Of a stretch of DNA of 64,000 bases, positions 42,240-49,989 are shown one piece after another. Origin of the DNA: Streptomyces sp. NBC_01551 (GTDB lineage Bacteria > Actinomycetota > Actinomycetes > Streptomycetales > Streptomycetaceae); contig NZ_JAPEPX010000001.1 in the NCBI RefSeq assembly GCF_026339935.1, positions 4,335,501-4,399,500 of the forward strand, written 5' to 3'. How positions within the stretch are numbered: position 1 is the first letter of the stretch; each line of letters starts with the position of its first letter. The notes under the pieces were generated by a model. The model had not been told where the DNA came from. It saw only the letters and a list, made by a program, of their open reading frames with translations, and ran no database searches. The translations under genes were made by a program, and so were the position numbers.

Positions 42240-43228
42240 CCCGTTTCGTGCTCGGACGGCTCGGCGGGGCCCTGCTGGTCCTGCTCGCGCTATCCCTCGC
42301 CGTCTACGCCCTCTTCTACGTCGCCCCCGGCGACCCCGCCCGCCTCGCCTGCGGGGAACGCTGCAACCCGGCGCAGATCGCCCAGGTGCGCGAGCAGCTC
42401 GGACTGAACGACTCCGTCGTCGTGCAGTACCTGCGCTTCCTCCAGGGGCTGCTGACCGGCCGCGACTACTCCGGCGGCGCCGGACTGGTGCTGCACTGCG
42501 ACGCGCCCTGCCTCGGCTTCTCGTACCAGAACGACCGGCAGGTCACCGAGCTGATCCTGGAGCGGCTGCCCGCCACCCTGTCGCTGGCGCTGGGCGCGCT
42601 GGTCATCTGGCTCGTCGTCGGGGTCGGCACCGGGCTGCTGTCCGCGCTGCGCCGCGGCGGGATCACCGAGCGGGTCCTGACCGTGCTCACCCTCGCCGCG
42701 ACCGGCACCCCCGTCTTCATCCTCGGCCTGCTGCTCCTCATGGTCGTCTGCGCCTACCTCCAGTGGCTGCCGTTCCCGACGTACGTGCCGTTCGGCGAGG
42801 ACCCCGAGCAGTGGGCCTGGAACCTGCTGCTGCCCTGGGTCACGCTCGGCTTCTTCGAGAGCGCCAAGTACGCCCGGATCACGCGTGGTTCCACCCTGGA
42901 GACGCTCGCCGAGGACCACATCCGCACCTTCCGCGCCTACGGGGTGGGGGAGCGGGCCCTGGTCACCAGGCACGCGGTGCGCGGCGCCGTCGCGCCCGTG
43001 ATCGCGCTGAGCGCCGTGGACTTCGGGACGATGATCGGCGGCGCCGTGCTGACCGAGTCCCTGTTCGGCATCCCCGGGCTCGGCAAGACCCTCATCGACG
43101 GCGTCCGGGTCGTGGACCTGCCCGTCGTCGTGGGCGTTGTCCTGGCCATCGGCGCGGCCGTCGTGATCGCCGGAGCCGTCGCCGACCTGCTGTACGCCGT
43201 CGCCGACCGAAGGGTGACCCTGTCATGA
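42236..43228 (+). CDS. oligopeptide ABC transporter permease (DppB/OppB type)
   Basis: This 330-aa six-helix permease begins MTRFVLGRLGGALLVLLALSLAVYALFYVAPGDPAR, the standard DppB start, and has the family motifs IWLVVGVGTGLLSAL, GTPVFILGLLLLM, and an EAA-type loop (HIRTFRAYGVGERALVTRHAVRGAVAPVI) with LTESLFGIPGLG following. GTG start overlaps the preceding stop, and its stop overlaps the ATPase ATG (ATGA). The order binding protein, DppC-type, DppB-type, fused ATPase is slightly unusual because DppB normally comes first. Confidence 0.92.
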   Translation: MTRFVLGRLGGALLVLLALSLAVYALFYVAPGDPARLACGERCNPAQIAQVREQLGLNDSVVVQYLRFLQGLLTGRDYSGGAGLVLHCDAPCLGFSYQNDRQVTELILERLPATLSLALGALVIWLVVGVGTGLLSALRRGGITERVLTVLTLAATGTPVFILGLLLLMVVCAYLQWLPFPTYVPFGEDPEQWAWNLLLPWVTLGFFESAKYARITRGSTLETLAEDHIRTFRAYGVGERALVTRHAVRGAVAPVIALSAVDFGTMIGGAVLTESLFGIPGLGKTLIDGVRVVDLPVVVGVVLAIGAAVVIAGAVADLLYAVADRRVTLS

Positions 43229-44851
43229 CCGAGCTGACGACGGGCGACGCGCTCGTCGAGGTGCGCGACCTCGCCGTCGACTTCCCGGTCGGGGGGCCGG
43301 GGGCGTACGTACGGGCCGTGGACGGCCTCTCGTTCACGATGCGGCCGGGGCACGCCCTGGGCATCGTCGGCGAGTCCGGCAGCGGCAAGTCCACCGTGGC
43401 CGCCGCCCTGCTGGGACTGCACCGGGGCACCGGCGCCCGGCTCGGCGGCGTCGTGCTCGTGGACGGCACCGACGTGGGTTCCGCCTCCGCCGCCGAGCTG
43501 CGCAGGCTGCGCGGCGGGGCCGCCGCGATGGTCTTCCAGGACCCCCTCAGCTCCCTCGACCCGTACTACGCCATCGGCGACCAGATCGCCGAGGTGTACC
43601 GGGTCCACGCGGCCGTCTCCCGGCGGGCCGCGCGCGCCCGCGCCGTGGAGGTGCTCGACCGGGTCGGCATCCCCGACGCGGTGCGCCGCTCCCGGGCGCG
43701 GCCGCACGAGTTCAGCGGCGGCATGCGGCAACGGGCCCTGATCGCCATGGCCCTGGCCTGCGAGCCGCGGCTGCTGATCGCCGACGAGCCGACGACCGCG
43801 CTGGACGTCACCGTGCAGGCGCAGATCCTGGAGCTCCTGCACGGGCTGCGCGAGGAGCGCGGACTCGGACTGCTGCTCGTCACGCACGACGTGGGCGTGG
43901 CGGCCGAGAGCGTGGACGAGCTGCTCGTGATGCGGGACGGCCGCGCCGTCGAGCGGGGGCCGGTGCAGGAGGTGCTGGCCCGGCCGGCGGACCCGTACAC
44001 CCGGGACCTGCTGGCGGCCGTGCCCCGGCTGGACGGGCCGCGCGGCGCCCGGGGCCCGGTCGCCTCCGCCGAGGACGTGCCCGTCGTCGAGGCCTTCTCG
44101 CTGCGCCGGGAGTTCGGGCGCGGCAAGCGCCGGGTCACCGCCGTCGGCGGCGTCTCCCTCGCCGTCCGCGCGGGCGAGACCCTGGGCATCGTCGGAGAGA
44201 GCGGCAGCGGCAAGAGCACGCTCGGCCGGATGCTCGTCGGCCTGCTGGAACCCGGTTCCGGGCAGGTCCGCCACGCGGGCGCCGAAGCCGACGGCATCCC
44301 CACCGGGGTCCAGATGGTGTTCCAGGACCCGGCGTCCTCGCTCAACCCGCGCCGCTCGGTCGGCGAGTCCGTCGCCGACCCGCTGCGCGCCGCCGGTGAG
44401 CGGGACGAGGCCGTGATCCGGGCCCGGGTCGGGGAACTCCTCGCACGCGTCGGGCTGGAGCCCGGGCACTACGACCGCTACCCGCACGAGTTCAGCGGCG
44501 GCCAGCGCCAGCGGATCGGGATCGCCCGGGCGCTGGCGCCGCGGCCCCGCCTGATCGTCTGCGACGAGCCCGTCTCCGCCCTCGACGTCACCACGCAGGC
44601 GCAGGTCACCGCCCCTGCTGGCGGAGCTCCAGCGGGAGCTGGGCATCGCGCTCGTCTTCATCGCGCACGACCTCGCCGTGGTCCGGCAGGTCAGCGACCG
44701 GGTCGCAGTCATGCGGGGCGGCGAGATCGTCGAGGAGGGCCCGGTGGACGAGGTGTACGACCGGCCCGCGCACCCCTACACCCGGCAACTGCTGGACGCG
44801 GTCCCCGCGCTCGGCCCGAAGCCGGCCGCCGGGCGGGAGGTGTTCGCGTAG
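43225..44851 (+). pseudogene. fused double-ATPase of the oligopeptide ABC transporter, frameshifted
   Basis: Two ATPase domains are fused as in Streptomyces DppD-DppF fusions. Domain 1 has GESGSGKST, FSGGMRQR, and DEPTTALD; domain 2 has GESGSGKST, FSGGQRQR and VCDEPVSALD. At CCCC 44612-44615 the frame breaks: with three C the product reads ALLAELQRELGIALVFIAHDLAVV, RVAVMRGGEIVEEGP, HPYTRQLLDAVPAL and ends at TAG 44851 (541 aa). As given, translation continues out of frame to 44871 and loses the H-loop of domain 2. Either a one-base sequencing error or a true mutation; the first is more likely because everything after the site is conserved. Confidence 0.85.
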
Positions 44852-44910
44852 GGCCGCGGGTGTCCGCGTAGCGCCGCGGGTGTCCGCGCAGGGCCGCCGG
44901 TGTTCGCGTG
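44831..44910. repeat. 20-bp tandem repeat, four copies
   Basis: Four abutting copies of a 20-bp unit (44831-44850, 44851-44870, 44871-44890, 44891-44910; consensus gggccgcgggtgtccgcgta) begin in the last codons of the double ATPase gene and run into the intergenic space. The first copy encodes its C-terminal GREVFA and most of the stop codon. The rest of the 250-nt gap to the glycosyltransferase holds a terminator (45000-45027). Confidence 0.8.
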
Positions 44911-44999
44911 GGCGGGGCCCCGGCCAGGGCCGTAGGCCCTTCCTAGCGCGCTCGAACGCGAACCGTACGGGAAAGTTACGACTCTTCACCCCTTCCGGT

Positions 45000-45027
45000 G
45001 GCGCGACGGACAACCGTCCGTCGCGCC
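45000..45027 (+). terminator. hairpin terminator of the opp operon
   Basis: A perfect 12-bp stem (45000-45011 with 45016-45027) with an AACC loop lies 149 nt after the stop of the ATPase gene. Confidence 0.65.
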
Positions 45028-45101
45028 TTCGGCATATCCGCTTGAGTTCTTCCGCGGCGGGTCGCCGGACCCACGACGACCGCCTGAACGGGAGATCGGG
45101 G

Positions 45102-47084
45102 GTGCCACTCGTGCGGATCGGACTGCTCACCGAAGGTGGTTATCCGTATGCGACGGGAGAGGCGAGGCTCTGGTGTGACCGGCTGGTGCGCGGGCTCCCG
45201 CAGCACGAGTTCGAGCTCTACGCGCTGAGCCGCAGCGCCGAGCAGGAGGAGCGCGGCCGGGTCGTGCTGCCGGAGCACGTCACGCGGGTCTGGACCGCCC
45301 CGCTGTGGGCCCCGGCCGACGACGGCCGCACCTACAACTGGCGCGAGCGCCGCCGCTTCGCCGAGCGCTTCAAGGAGCTGGTCCGCGGCATCTGCGCGGG
45401 CGAGAGCGAACCCTTCGCCGCCGGGCTGTACGGACTGGCCGAACTCGCCCGGGAACAGGGCGGGCTGTACGCGGCGCTGCGCTCCGAGACCGCCGTGCGG
45501 GCCGTGGAGTCGGCCTGCCGGGCCCCGGGCGCGAGCCGCACCGTACAGACCGCGCAGGTCCCGGACCTGCTGGAGTTCGTGGACGAGCTGGAGCGCGCGC
45601 TGCGGCCGTTGTCCCTCGACTGGTACGAGGAGCTCGGCGCGGTCGACGTCTGCCACGCGGCCGCCGGCGGGATCGCGGCCCTCCCCGGACTGCTGGCCAA
45701 ACGCTTCTTCGGGGTGCCGCTGCTCGTCACCGAGTACGGGGTCCGGCTGCGCGCCCACTACCTGGAGCACTCCGCCGGGACCCGGCCCGCCGTGCACGCG
45801 CTGCTCGCGGCCTTCCACATCCGCCTCGCCGGCGAGATCTACGCCGAGGCGGACTTCCTGACCCCCGGCAACGCGCACGCGCGGCGCTGGCAGGAGCGGT
45901 GCGGGGCGCGCCGGGACCGGCTGCGGACCGTGTACCCGGGGATGGAGGCGGACCGATTCGCCACCGTCGGGGAGGCCACCGACTTCGGGGACCCGGACAC
46001 GCTGGTGTGGGTCGGCCGGGTGGAGCCGGCCAAGGACCTGATCGCCCTGTTGCACGCGTTCGCCGAGGTGCGGCGGGCCGAACCGAACACCCGGCTGCGG
46101 ATCTTCGCGACCGGGGTGGCGCCCGGCTACCTCGCCGACTGCCGGTCGCTGGCCGCGCAGCTCTTCCCGGACGAGGCCGCCGACGCGGTCACGGTGGGGG
46201 AGAACCCCGTCACCTTCGAGGAGATCGGCGGCCCCGAGGCGCCCTCGCCGGCCGACGCGTACGGGGCGGGGCGGGTGGTCGTGCTGTCCTCCGTCATCGA
46301 GGGCTTCCCGATCACGCTGGCCGAGGCCATGTTCTGCGGCCGGGCCACCGTGTCCACCGACGTGGGAGCGGTGTGCGAGGTGATCGGCGGCACCGGGCTC
46401 GTGGTGCCGCCGCGCAACCCCCGGGCACTGGCCGACGCCTGCCTGTCGCTGCTGCGGGACCCGGCCCGGGCGCAGCGGCTGGGCGCGGCCGCGCGGGCGC
46501 GGGCCCTGGAGCTGTTCACCGTCGAGCAGAACGTGGCCGCGTTCCGGGAGATCTACCTCCAGCTGCTGGCCCGGGGGCCGGCCCGGCCGGACGGGGAGGT
46601 CCCGTTCGCGCAGCCGCCGGAGGCGCGCGTCCCGGGGCACTGGACGACACCGACGTGGGCCGCGATCCCGGCGCCGACGCCGGGCGGCTCGACCCCGGAC
46701 GGCCCGGGGACGCCGCGGCCTTCGCGCGCGGAGCAGCTCGCGCGCACACCGCAGGGCCCGGGGCCGCGCACACCGCAGGGCCCGGCGCCGCAGGCCCCGG
46801 AGAGCGCTCGGACGCCGGGGGCCCCGGCCGCGCAGGCCGCGGGACCGCAGGCTTCGGGGGCGCCGGGAGCCTCGGCTCCGCCGGCCGTGCGGGGGCCACG
46901 GGCGTCCGCGTCGGGGACCTCGTGGCCGGCGCAGGGTCCGGCCTCGCGGGGAGCGGAGGCCGCTTCCACGCCTGAGGCCCCGGCTCCGCACGTCTCGGGG
47001 GCGCCCGGGGGCTCGGGTTCGTACGGGTCGGGATCGTGGGCGCCGCAGGCTTCCGCTCCGCAGGGGTCGGGGGCTGCCGTATGA
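45102..47084 (+). CDS. GT4 glycosyltransferase, PelF-like (DUF3492) with Pro/Ala-rich tail
   Basis: This 660-aa protein has a DUF3492-type N-terminal domain (RIGLLTEGGYPYATGEARLWCDRLVRGL, WYEELGAVDVCHAAAGGIAALPGLLAKRFF, LVTEYGVRLR) and a GT4 C-terminal domain with LVWVGRVEPAKDLIALLHAF and the E-x7-E motif EGFPITLAEAMFCG, where the Glu pair holds the donor sugar nucleotide. The same pair of domains makes up PelF, the Pel polysaccharide polymerase. The last about 140 residues are Pro/Ala/Gly-rich and disordered. GTG 45102 (ggag 7 nt upstream) is chosen, GTG 45111 is an alternative. The next gene overlaps by ATGA. Confidence 0.88.
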   Translation: MPLVRIGLLTEGGYPYATGEARLWCDRLVRGLPQHEFELYALSRSAEQEERGRVVLPEHVTRVWTAPLWAPADDGRTYNWRERRRFAERFKELVRGICAGESEPFAAGLYGLAELAREQGGLYAALRSETAVRAVESACRAPGASRTVQTAQVPDLLEFVDELERALRPLSLDWYEELGAVDVCHAAAGGIAALPGLLAKRFFGVPLLVTEYGVRLRAHYLEHSAGTRPAVHALLAAFHIRLAGEIYAEADFLTPGNAHARRWQERCGARRDRLRTVYPGMEADRFATVGEATDFGDPDTLVWVGRVEPAKDLIALLHAFAEVRRAEPNTRLRIFATGVAPGYLADCRSLAAQLFPDEAADAVTVGENPVTFEEIGGPEAPSPADAYGAGRVVVLSSVIEGFPITLAEAMFCGRATVSTDVGAVCEVIGGTGLVVPPRNPRALADACLSLLRDPARAQRLGAAARARALELFTVEQNVAAFREIYLQLLARGPARPDGEVPFAQPPEARVPGHWTTPTWAAIPAPTPGGSTPDGPGTPRPSRAEQLARTPQGPGPRTPQGPAPQAPESARTPGAPAAQAAGPQASGAPGASAPPAVRGPRASASGTSWPAQGPASRGAEAASTPEAPAPHVSGAPGGSGSYGSGSWAPQASAPQGSGAAV

Positions 47085-47983
47085 GCGTGGACGAAGCGGT
47101 GCCCGTGGCACCCCGGCGGCGGCCCGGCGGGGATCCCGTCAAGGCGTTGCTGCACCGGCACCGGGCGCTGTGCGAGCGGGCCGTGGACCCGTTGGAGATC
47201 GCCGCCGGGCTGGAGGCGCACGGGCTCACCGACCGCACCGCCGCGCGGTTTCGGCACCGGGACGTCTTCTCCCTCGCCGAGGAGCTGTACGCGCGGACCC
47301 CGCGCGGCGAGGCGCCGCCGGCCCCCGCCGGTGCGCCCGGCACCGGGACCCCGCGCGCGCTGCGCCGCCTCGGGTACGCCCTGCTGCCCGGGGCCCTCGC
47401 CCTGGGGGTGAGCGCCGCCGGGGTGCCCTGGGCCGGGCCCGTCGCGGTGGCCGCGGTGGTCGCCGCGCTGGTGTGGCCCGGCCGGACCGCCGGGGGGAGG
47501 TTCCCCGGGCTCGCGCACCTGCTCGCGGCGGTCACCGTCGGCTGGGCGGCGTACCTGCACGGCGCCGCCCTCGCCGTCTGTCTCGCGCTGGCCGTCGCGC
47601 CCGGATACCTGGCCGCCGCCGGGTACGCGGCCCGGGCCCGGCGCAGGCTCGCCGGGAGCCGGGCGCTGGAGGAGTTCGCCGCCGGGGCGAGGCCGCTGCT
47701 CTTCGGGGCCGTCGCCGTGTTCACCGCGGCCGCCGCGGGGGCGGCCGCGCTCGCCGGGGCTCCGCTCGCCGAGGCCGTGCCGCTCGCGGTGCTGCTGTTC
47801 CTGACCCGGCTGCTGCTCAGCCACGGAGCCCGCGGCGCCCACCGCAGGCCCGTCGCCGCCGCGCTGGCCCTCGCCCTGATCCCGGCGGCGGTGCCCGCGG
47901 CCGCGGCGGGGCTCCTCGTACTCGCCGTCCTCGCGCTGTCCCGCGCGTCGGCGCACGCACCCGACCGGGACGACCGGCCCTGA
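47081..47983 (+). CDS. polytopic membrane protein of the polysaccharide locus
   Basis: This 300-aa protein has a soluble N-terminal segment of about 80 residues (VKALLHRHRALCERAVDPLEIAAGLEAHGLTDRTAARF, with FRHRDVFSLAEELYAR) and then about eight hydrophobic helices to residue 285. The start overlaps the GT stop (ATGA), so it is co-translated. I recognise no family; the position fits a role in export of the polysaccharide, comparable to PelE/PelG, but the sequence shows no resemblance that proves it. Confidence 0.75.
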   Translation: MSVDEAVPVAPRRRPGGDPVKALLHRHRALCERAVDPLEIAAGLEAHGLTDRTAARFRHRDVFSLAEELYARTPRGEAPPAPAGAPGTGTPRALRRLGYALLPGALALGVSAAGVPWAGPVAVAAVVAALVWPGRTAGGRFPGLAHLLAAVTVGWAAYLHGAALAVCLALAVAPGYLAAAGYAARARRRLAGSRALEEFAAGARPLLFGAVAVFTAAAAGAAALAGAPLAEAVPLAVLLFLTRLLLSHGARGAHRRPVAAALALALIPAAVPAAAAGLLVLAVLALSRASAHAPDRDDRP

Positions 47984-48110
47984 CGACGCCGATGTCGCCC
48001 CCGTCCCCGTACCTGTCCCCGTACCCGTCCCCGTCCGCAAGCCGCCGCCCGACCTTCGGAGCCGACGCCGAAGCCCCGTACCCCCTACCCACCAACCAAG
48101 GAGAAACAGG

Positions 48111-48149
48111 ATGACCGGCCAGCCAACCAACCAAGGGGCCGCGCGATGA
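48111..48149 (+). CDS. 12-aa minicistron coupled to the epimerase gene
   Basis: ATG 48111 with a perfect Shine-Dalgarno (aaggag, 48099-48104) opens a 13-codon frame, MTGQPTNQGAAR, whose TGA overlaps the ATG of the epimerase (ATGA at 48146-48149). The epimerase has only a weak site of its own, so this mini-ORF probably serves to bring ribosomes to it. Upstream, 48001-48040 contains tandem gtccccgtacc-type 12-bp repeats. Confidence 0.5.
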   Translation: MTGQPTNQGAAR

Positions 48150-49186
48150 GGGTGCTGCTGATCGGAGCCAACGGATACCTCGGCCGCTACGTCGCGGACC
48201 GGCTGCTCGCCGACCCCGCCGTCCAGCTCACCGCGCTCGGCCGCGGTGACGACGCCGACGTCCGCTTCGACCTCGCCACCGGGAGCCCCGGCGCGCTCAC
48301 CCGGTTCCTCGACGCCGTCCACCCGGGCGTCGTCGTCAACTGCGCCGGCGCCACCCGCGGCGGCGCCCGGGAGCTGACCCGGCACAACACCGTCGCCGTC
48401 GCCACCATCTGCGAGTCGCTGCGCCGCAGCGGCTGCGGGGCCCGGCTCGTCCAGCTCGGCTGCGCCGCCGAGTACGGGCCCAGCCAGCCCGGGTCGTCCA
48501 CGGCCGAGGACGCCGTGCCCAGACCCGGCGGACCGTACGGCGTCAGCAAACTCGCCGCCACCGAGCTGGTGCTCGGCTCGGGGCTCGACGCCGTCGTCCT
48601 GCGGGTGTTCTCGCCCGTCGGGCCCGGCACCCCGGCCGGGTCCCCGCTCGGCCGCCTCGCCGAGGCCATGCGGCGGGCGATGCAGTCCGGGGACGGCGAG
48701 CTCAAGCTGAGCGGGCTCGGCGTGCAGCGCGACTTCGTGGACGTACGGGACGTGGCGCGGGCCGTGCACGCCGCCTCGCTCTCCGCCGCCCAGGGCGTCG
48801 TCAACATCGGCACCGGCCGCGCGGTCCGGCTCCGCGACGCGGCGGCCGTGCTCGCCCGGGTCGCCGGGTACGGAGGCTCCCTGCACGAGCTCGACGTACC
48901 GCCCGGCGGGGACCGGCAGCAGGGCGGCCACGGCCACGGCCACGGCCCCGGTCACGGCTACCCGGGGCGGGCGGCCGGCCTGGCCGCGATCGGCTCCCCG
49001 CGCTCGGAGGCGACGCCCGAGCAGCTCGCGGCCGCGCTGCCGCCCCCGTACCCCTACCCGGACGGCTGCGGCGCCTGGCAGCAGGCCGACGTGCGCACGG
49101 CCCGCGACCGCCTCGGCTGGCGGCCCCGGATCAACCTGGAGGAGTCCCTCGCGGACATCTGGATGGAGGCGGCGTGCCGCATCTGA
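48146..49186 (+). CDS. NAD-dependent epimerase/dehydratase
   Basis: This 346-aa extended short-chain dehydrogenase has the NAD-binding GANGYLG motif and the catalytic YGVSK (Tyr-x3-Lys) with the Ser in LGCAAEYGPSQ. It is likely to interconvert nucleotide sugars (UDP-Glc/UDP-Gal or the N-acetyl forms) to feed the GT4. A His/Gly-rich insertion (HGHGHGPGHGY) lies at about residues 272-282, which could bind metal. The spherulin gene overlaps its stop by 13 nt. Confidence 0.88.
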   Translation: MRVLLIGANGYLGRYVADRLLADPAVQLTALGRGDDADVRFDLATGSPGALTRFLDAVHPGVVVNCAGATRGGARELTRHNTVAVATICESLRRSGCGARLVQLGCAAEYGPSQPGSSTAEDAVPRPGGPYGVSKLAATELVLGSGLDAVVLRVFSPVGPGTPAGSPLGRLAEAMRRAMQSGDGELKLSGLGVQRDFVDVRDVARAVHAASLSAAQGVVNIGTGRAVRLRDAAAVLARVAGYGGSLHELDVPPGGDRQQGGHGHGHGPGHGYPGRAAGLAAIGSPRSEATPEQLAAALPPPYPYPDGCGAWQQADVRTARDRLGWRPRINLEESLADIWMEAACRI

Positions 49187-49926
49187 CCACCCCGCCGGGT
49201 GCCCGGCTGCCGGCCGTGGAGGCCGGCGGCCTGGGCTTCGGGATCCCCGGCTACGCGCACCCGCTGCTCGCCCCGGTGGAGTGGGCCGAACTGACCCGGC
49301 CCGGAACCCCGCTGCACTGGGCCGTGCTCAACGTCACGGACGGCCCGGGCGGGCGGCCCGACCCGCACTGCACGGAGGCGGCGGCGAAGCTCCGGGAAGC
49401 CGGCGGGACGCTGCTGGGCCATCTCGCGATGCGGGACGGGAAGCGGTCGTTCGGGGAGCTGGTCTCCGACGCCCACCGCTTCCTGGACTGGTACCGGGTC
49501 GGCGGGTTCTACCTCGCCGGCGCCCCGGCGGACCGGGAGGAACTGGACGCGGTGCGCCGGGTCGTGGACACCCTGCGGGGCCTCGGCGACGGGCTCCGGA
49601 TCGTGCTCGGGCACGGCACCCACCCGTACGCGGGGTACGCGGAGGCCGCCGACCAGCTGGTGACCTTCTCCGGGGCCTGGGCCGACTACCGGTGGTCGCA
49701 GGTGGCGGAGTGGACCGCCGAGTACCCGCCGGAGCGGTTCTGCCACCTCGTCCACGGAGTGCCGCGCACGCATCTGGAGGAGGCCGTGCGGATCGCCCGC
49801 TGGCAGGGCGCCGGGACCATCTGGTTCACCGACCGCAGGGGCGCGGGGGACCGGGATCCCTGGGCCTCGATGCCCGCGTACTGGGACGAAATCGTCTCAC
49901 GCATCGGACCGGGTGTCTCGGAATGA
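49174..49926 (+). CDS. spherulin-4 (GH135-like) family protein
   Basis: This 250-aa protein matches the spherulation-specific family 4 TIM barrel: GFGIPGYAHPLLAPVEWAELT, AVLNVTDGPGGRPDP, RVGGFYLAGAPAD, LGHGTHPYAGYAEAADQLVTFSG, HLVHGVPRTHLEEAVRIA, TIWFTDRRG. In the fungal Sph3 enzyme this family cleaves galactosaminogalactan. Here the segment that in active members carries acidic residues (recalled as FxDE) reads FYLAG, so catalysis is doubtful. There is no signal peptide, so it would act in the cytosol unless exported otherwise. GTG 49174 overlaps the epimerase stop. Confidence 0.83.
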   Translation: MPHLTTPPGARLPAVEAGGLGFGIPGYAHPLLAPVEWAELTRPGTPLHWAVLNVTDGPGGRPDPHCTEAAAKLREAGGTLLGHLAMRDGKRSFGELVSDAHRFLDWYRVGGFYLAGAPADREELDAVRRVVDTLRGLGDGLRIVLGHGTHPYAGYAEAADQLVTFSGAWADYRWSQVAEWTAEYPPERFCHLVHGVPRTHLEEAVRIARWQGAGTIWFTDRRGAGDRDPWASMPAYWDEIVSRIGPGVSE

Positions 49927-49945
49927 AGAAGGGCGTGGCAGTGTT
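49920..49945 (+). promoter_or_regulatory. sigma-R-type promoter GGAAT-N18-GTT for moeZ
   Basis: GGAAT (49920-49924) and GTT (49943-49945) are exactly 18 nt apart; the -35 overlaps the stop codon of the spherulin gene. Transcription would begin near 49955, leaving about 35 nt to the moeZ GTG. From memory, S. coelicolor moeB/moeZ is listed in the sigma-R regulon. Confidence 0.7.
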
Positions 49946-49989
49946 ACGGGAAGAACCACCGTTCAGACATAGCAATCTACGGAGTCCCC

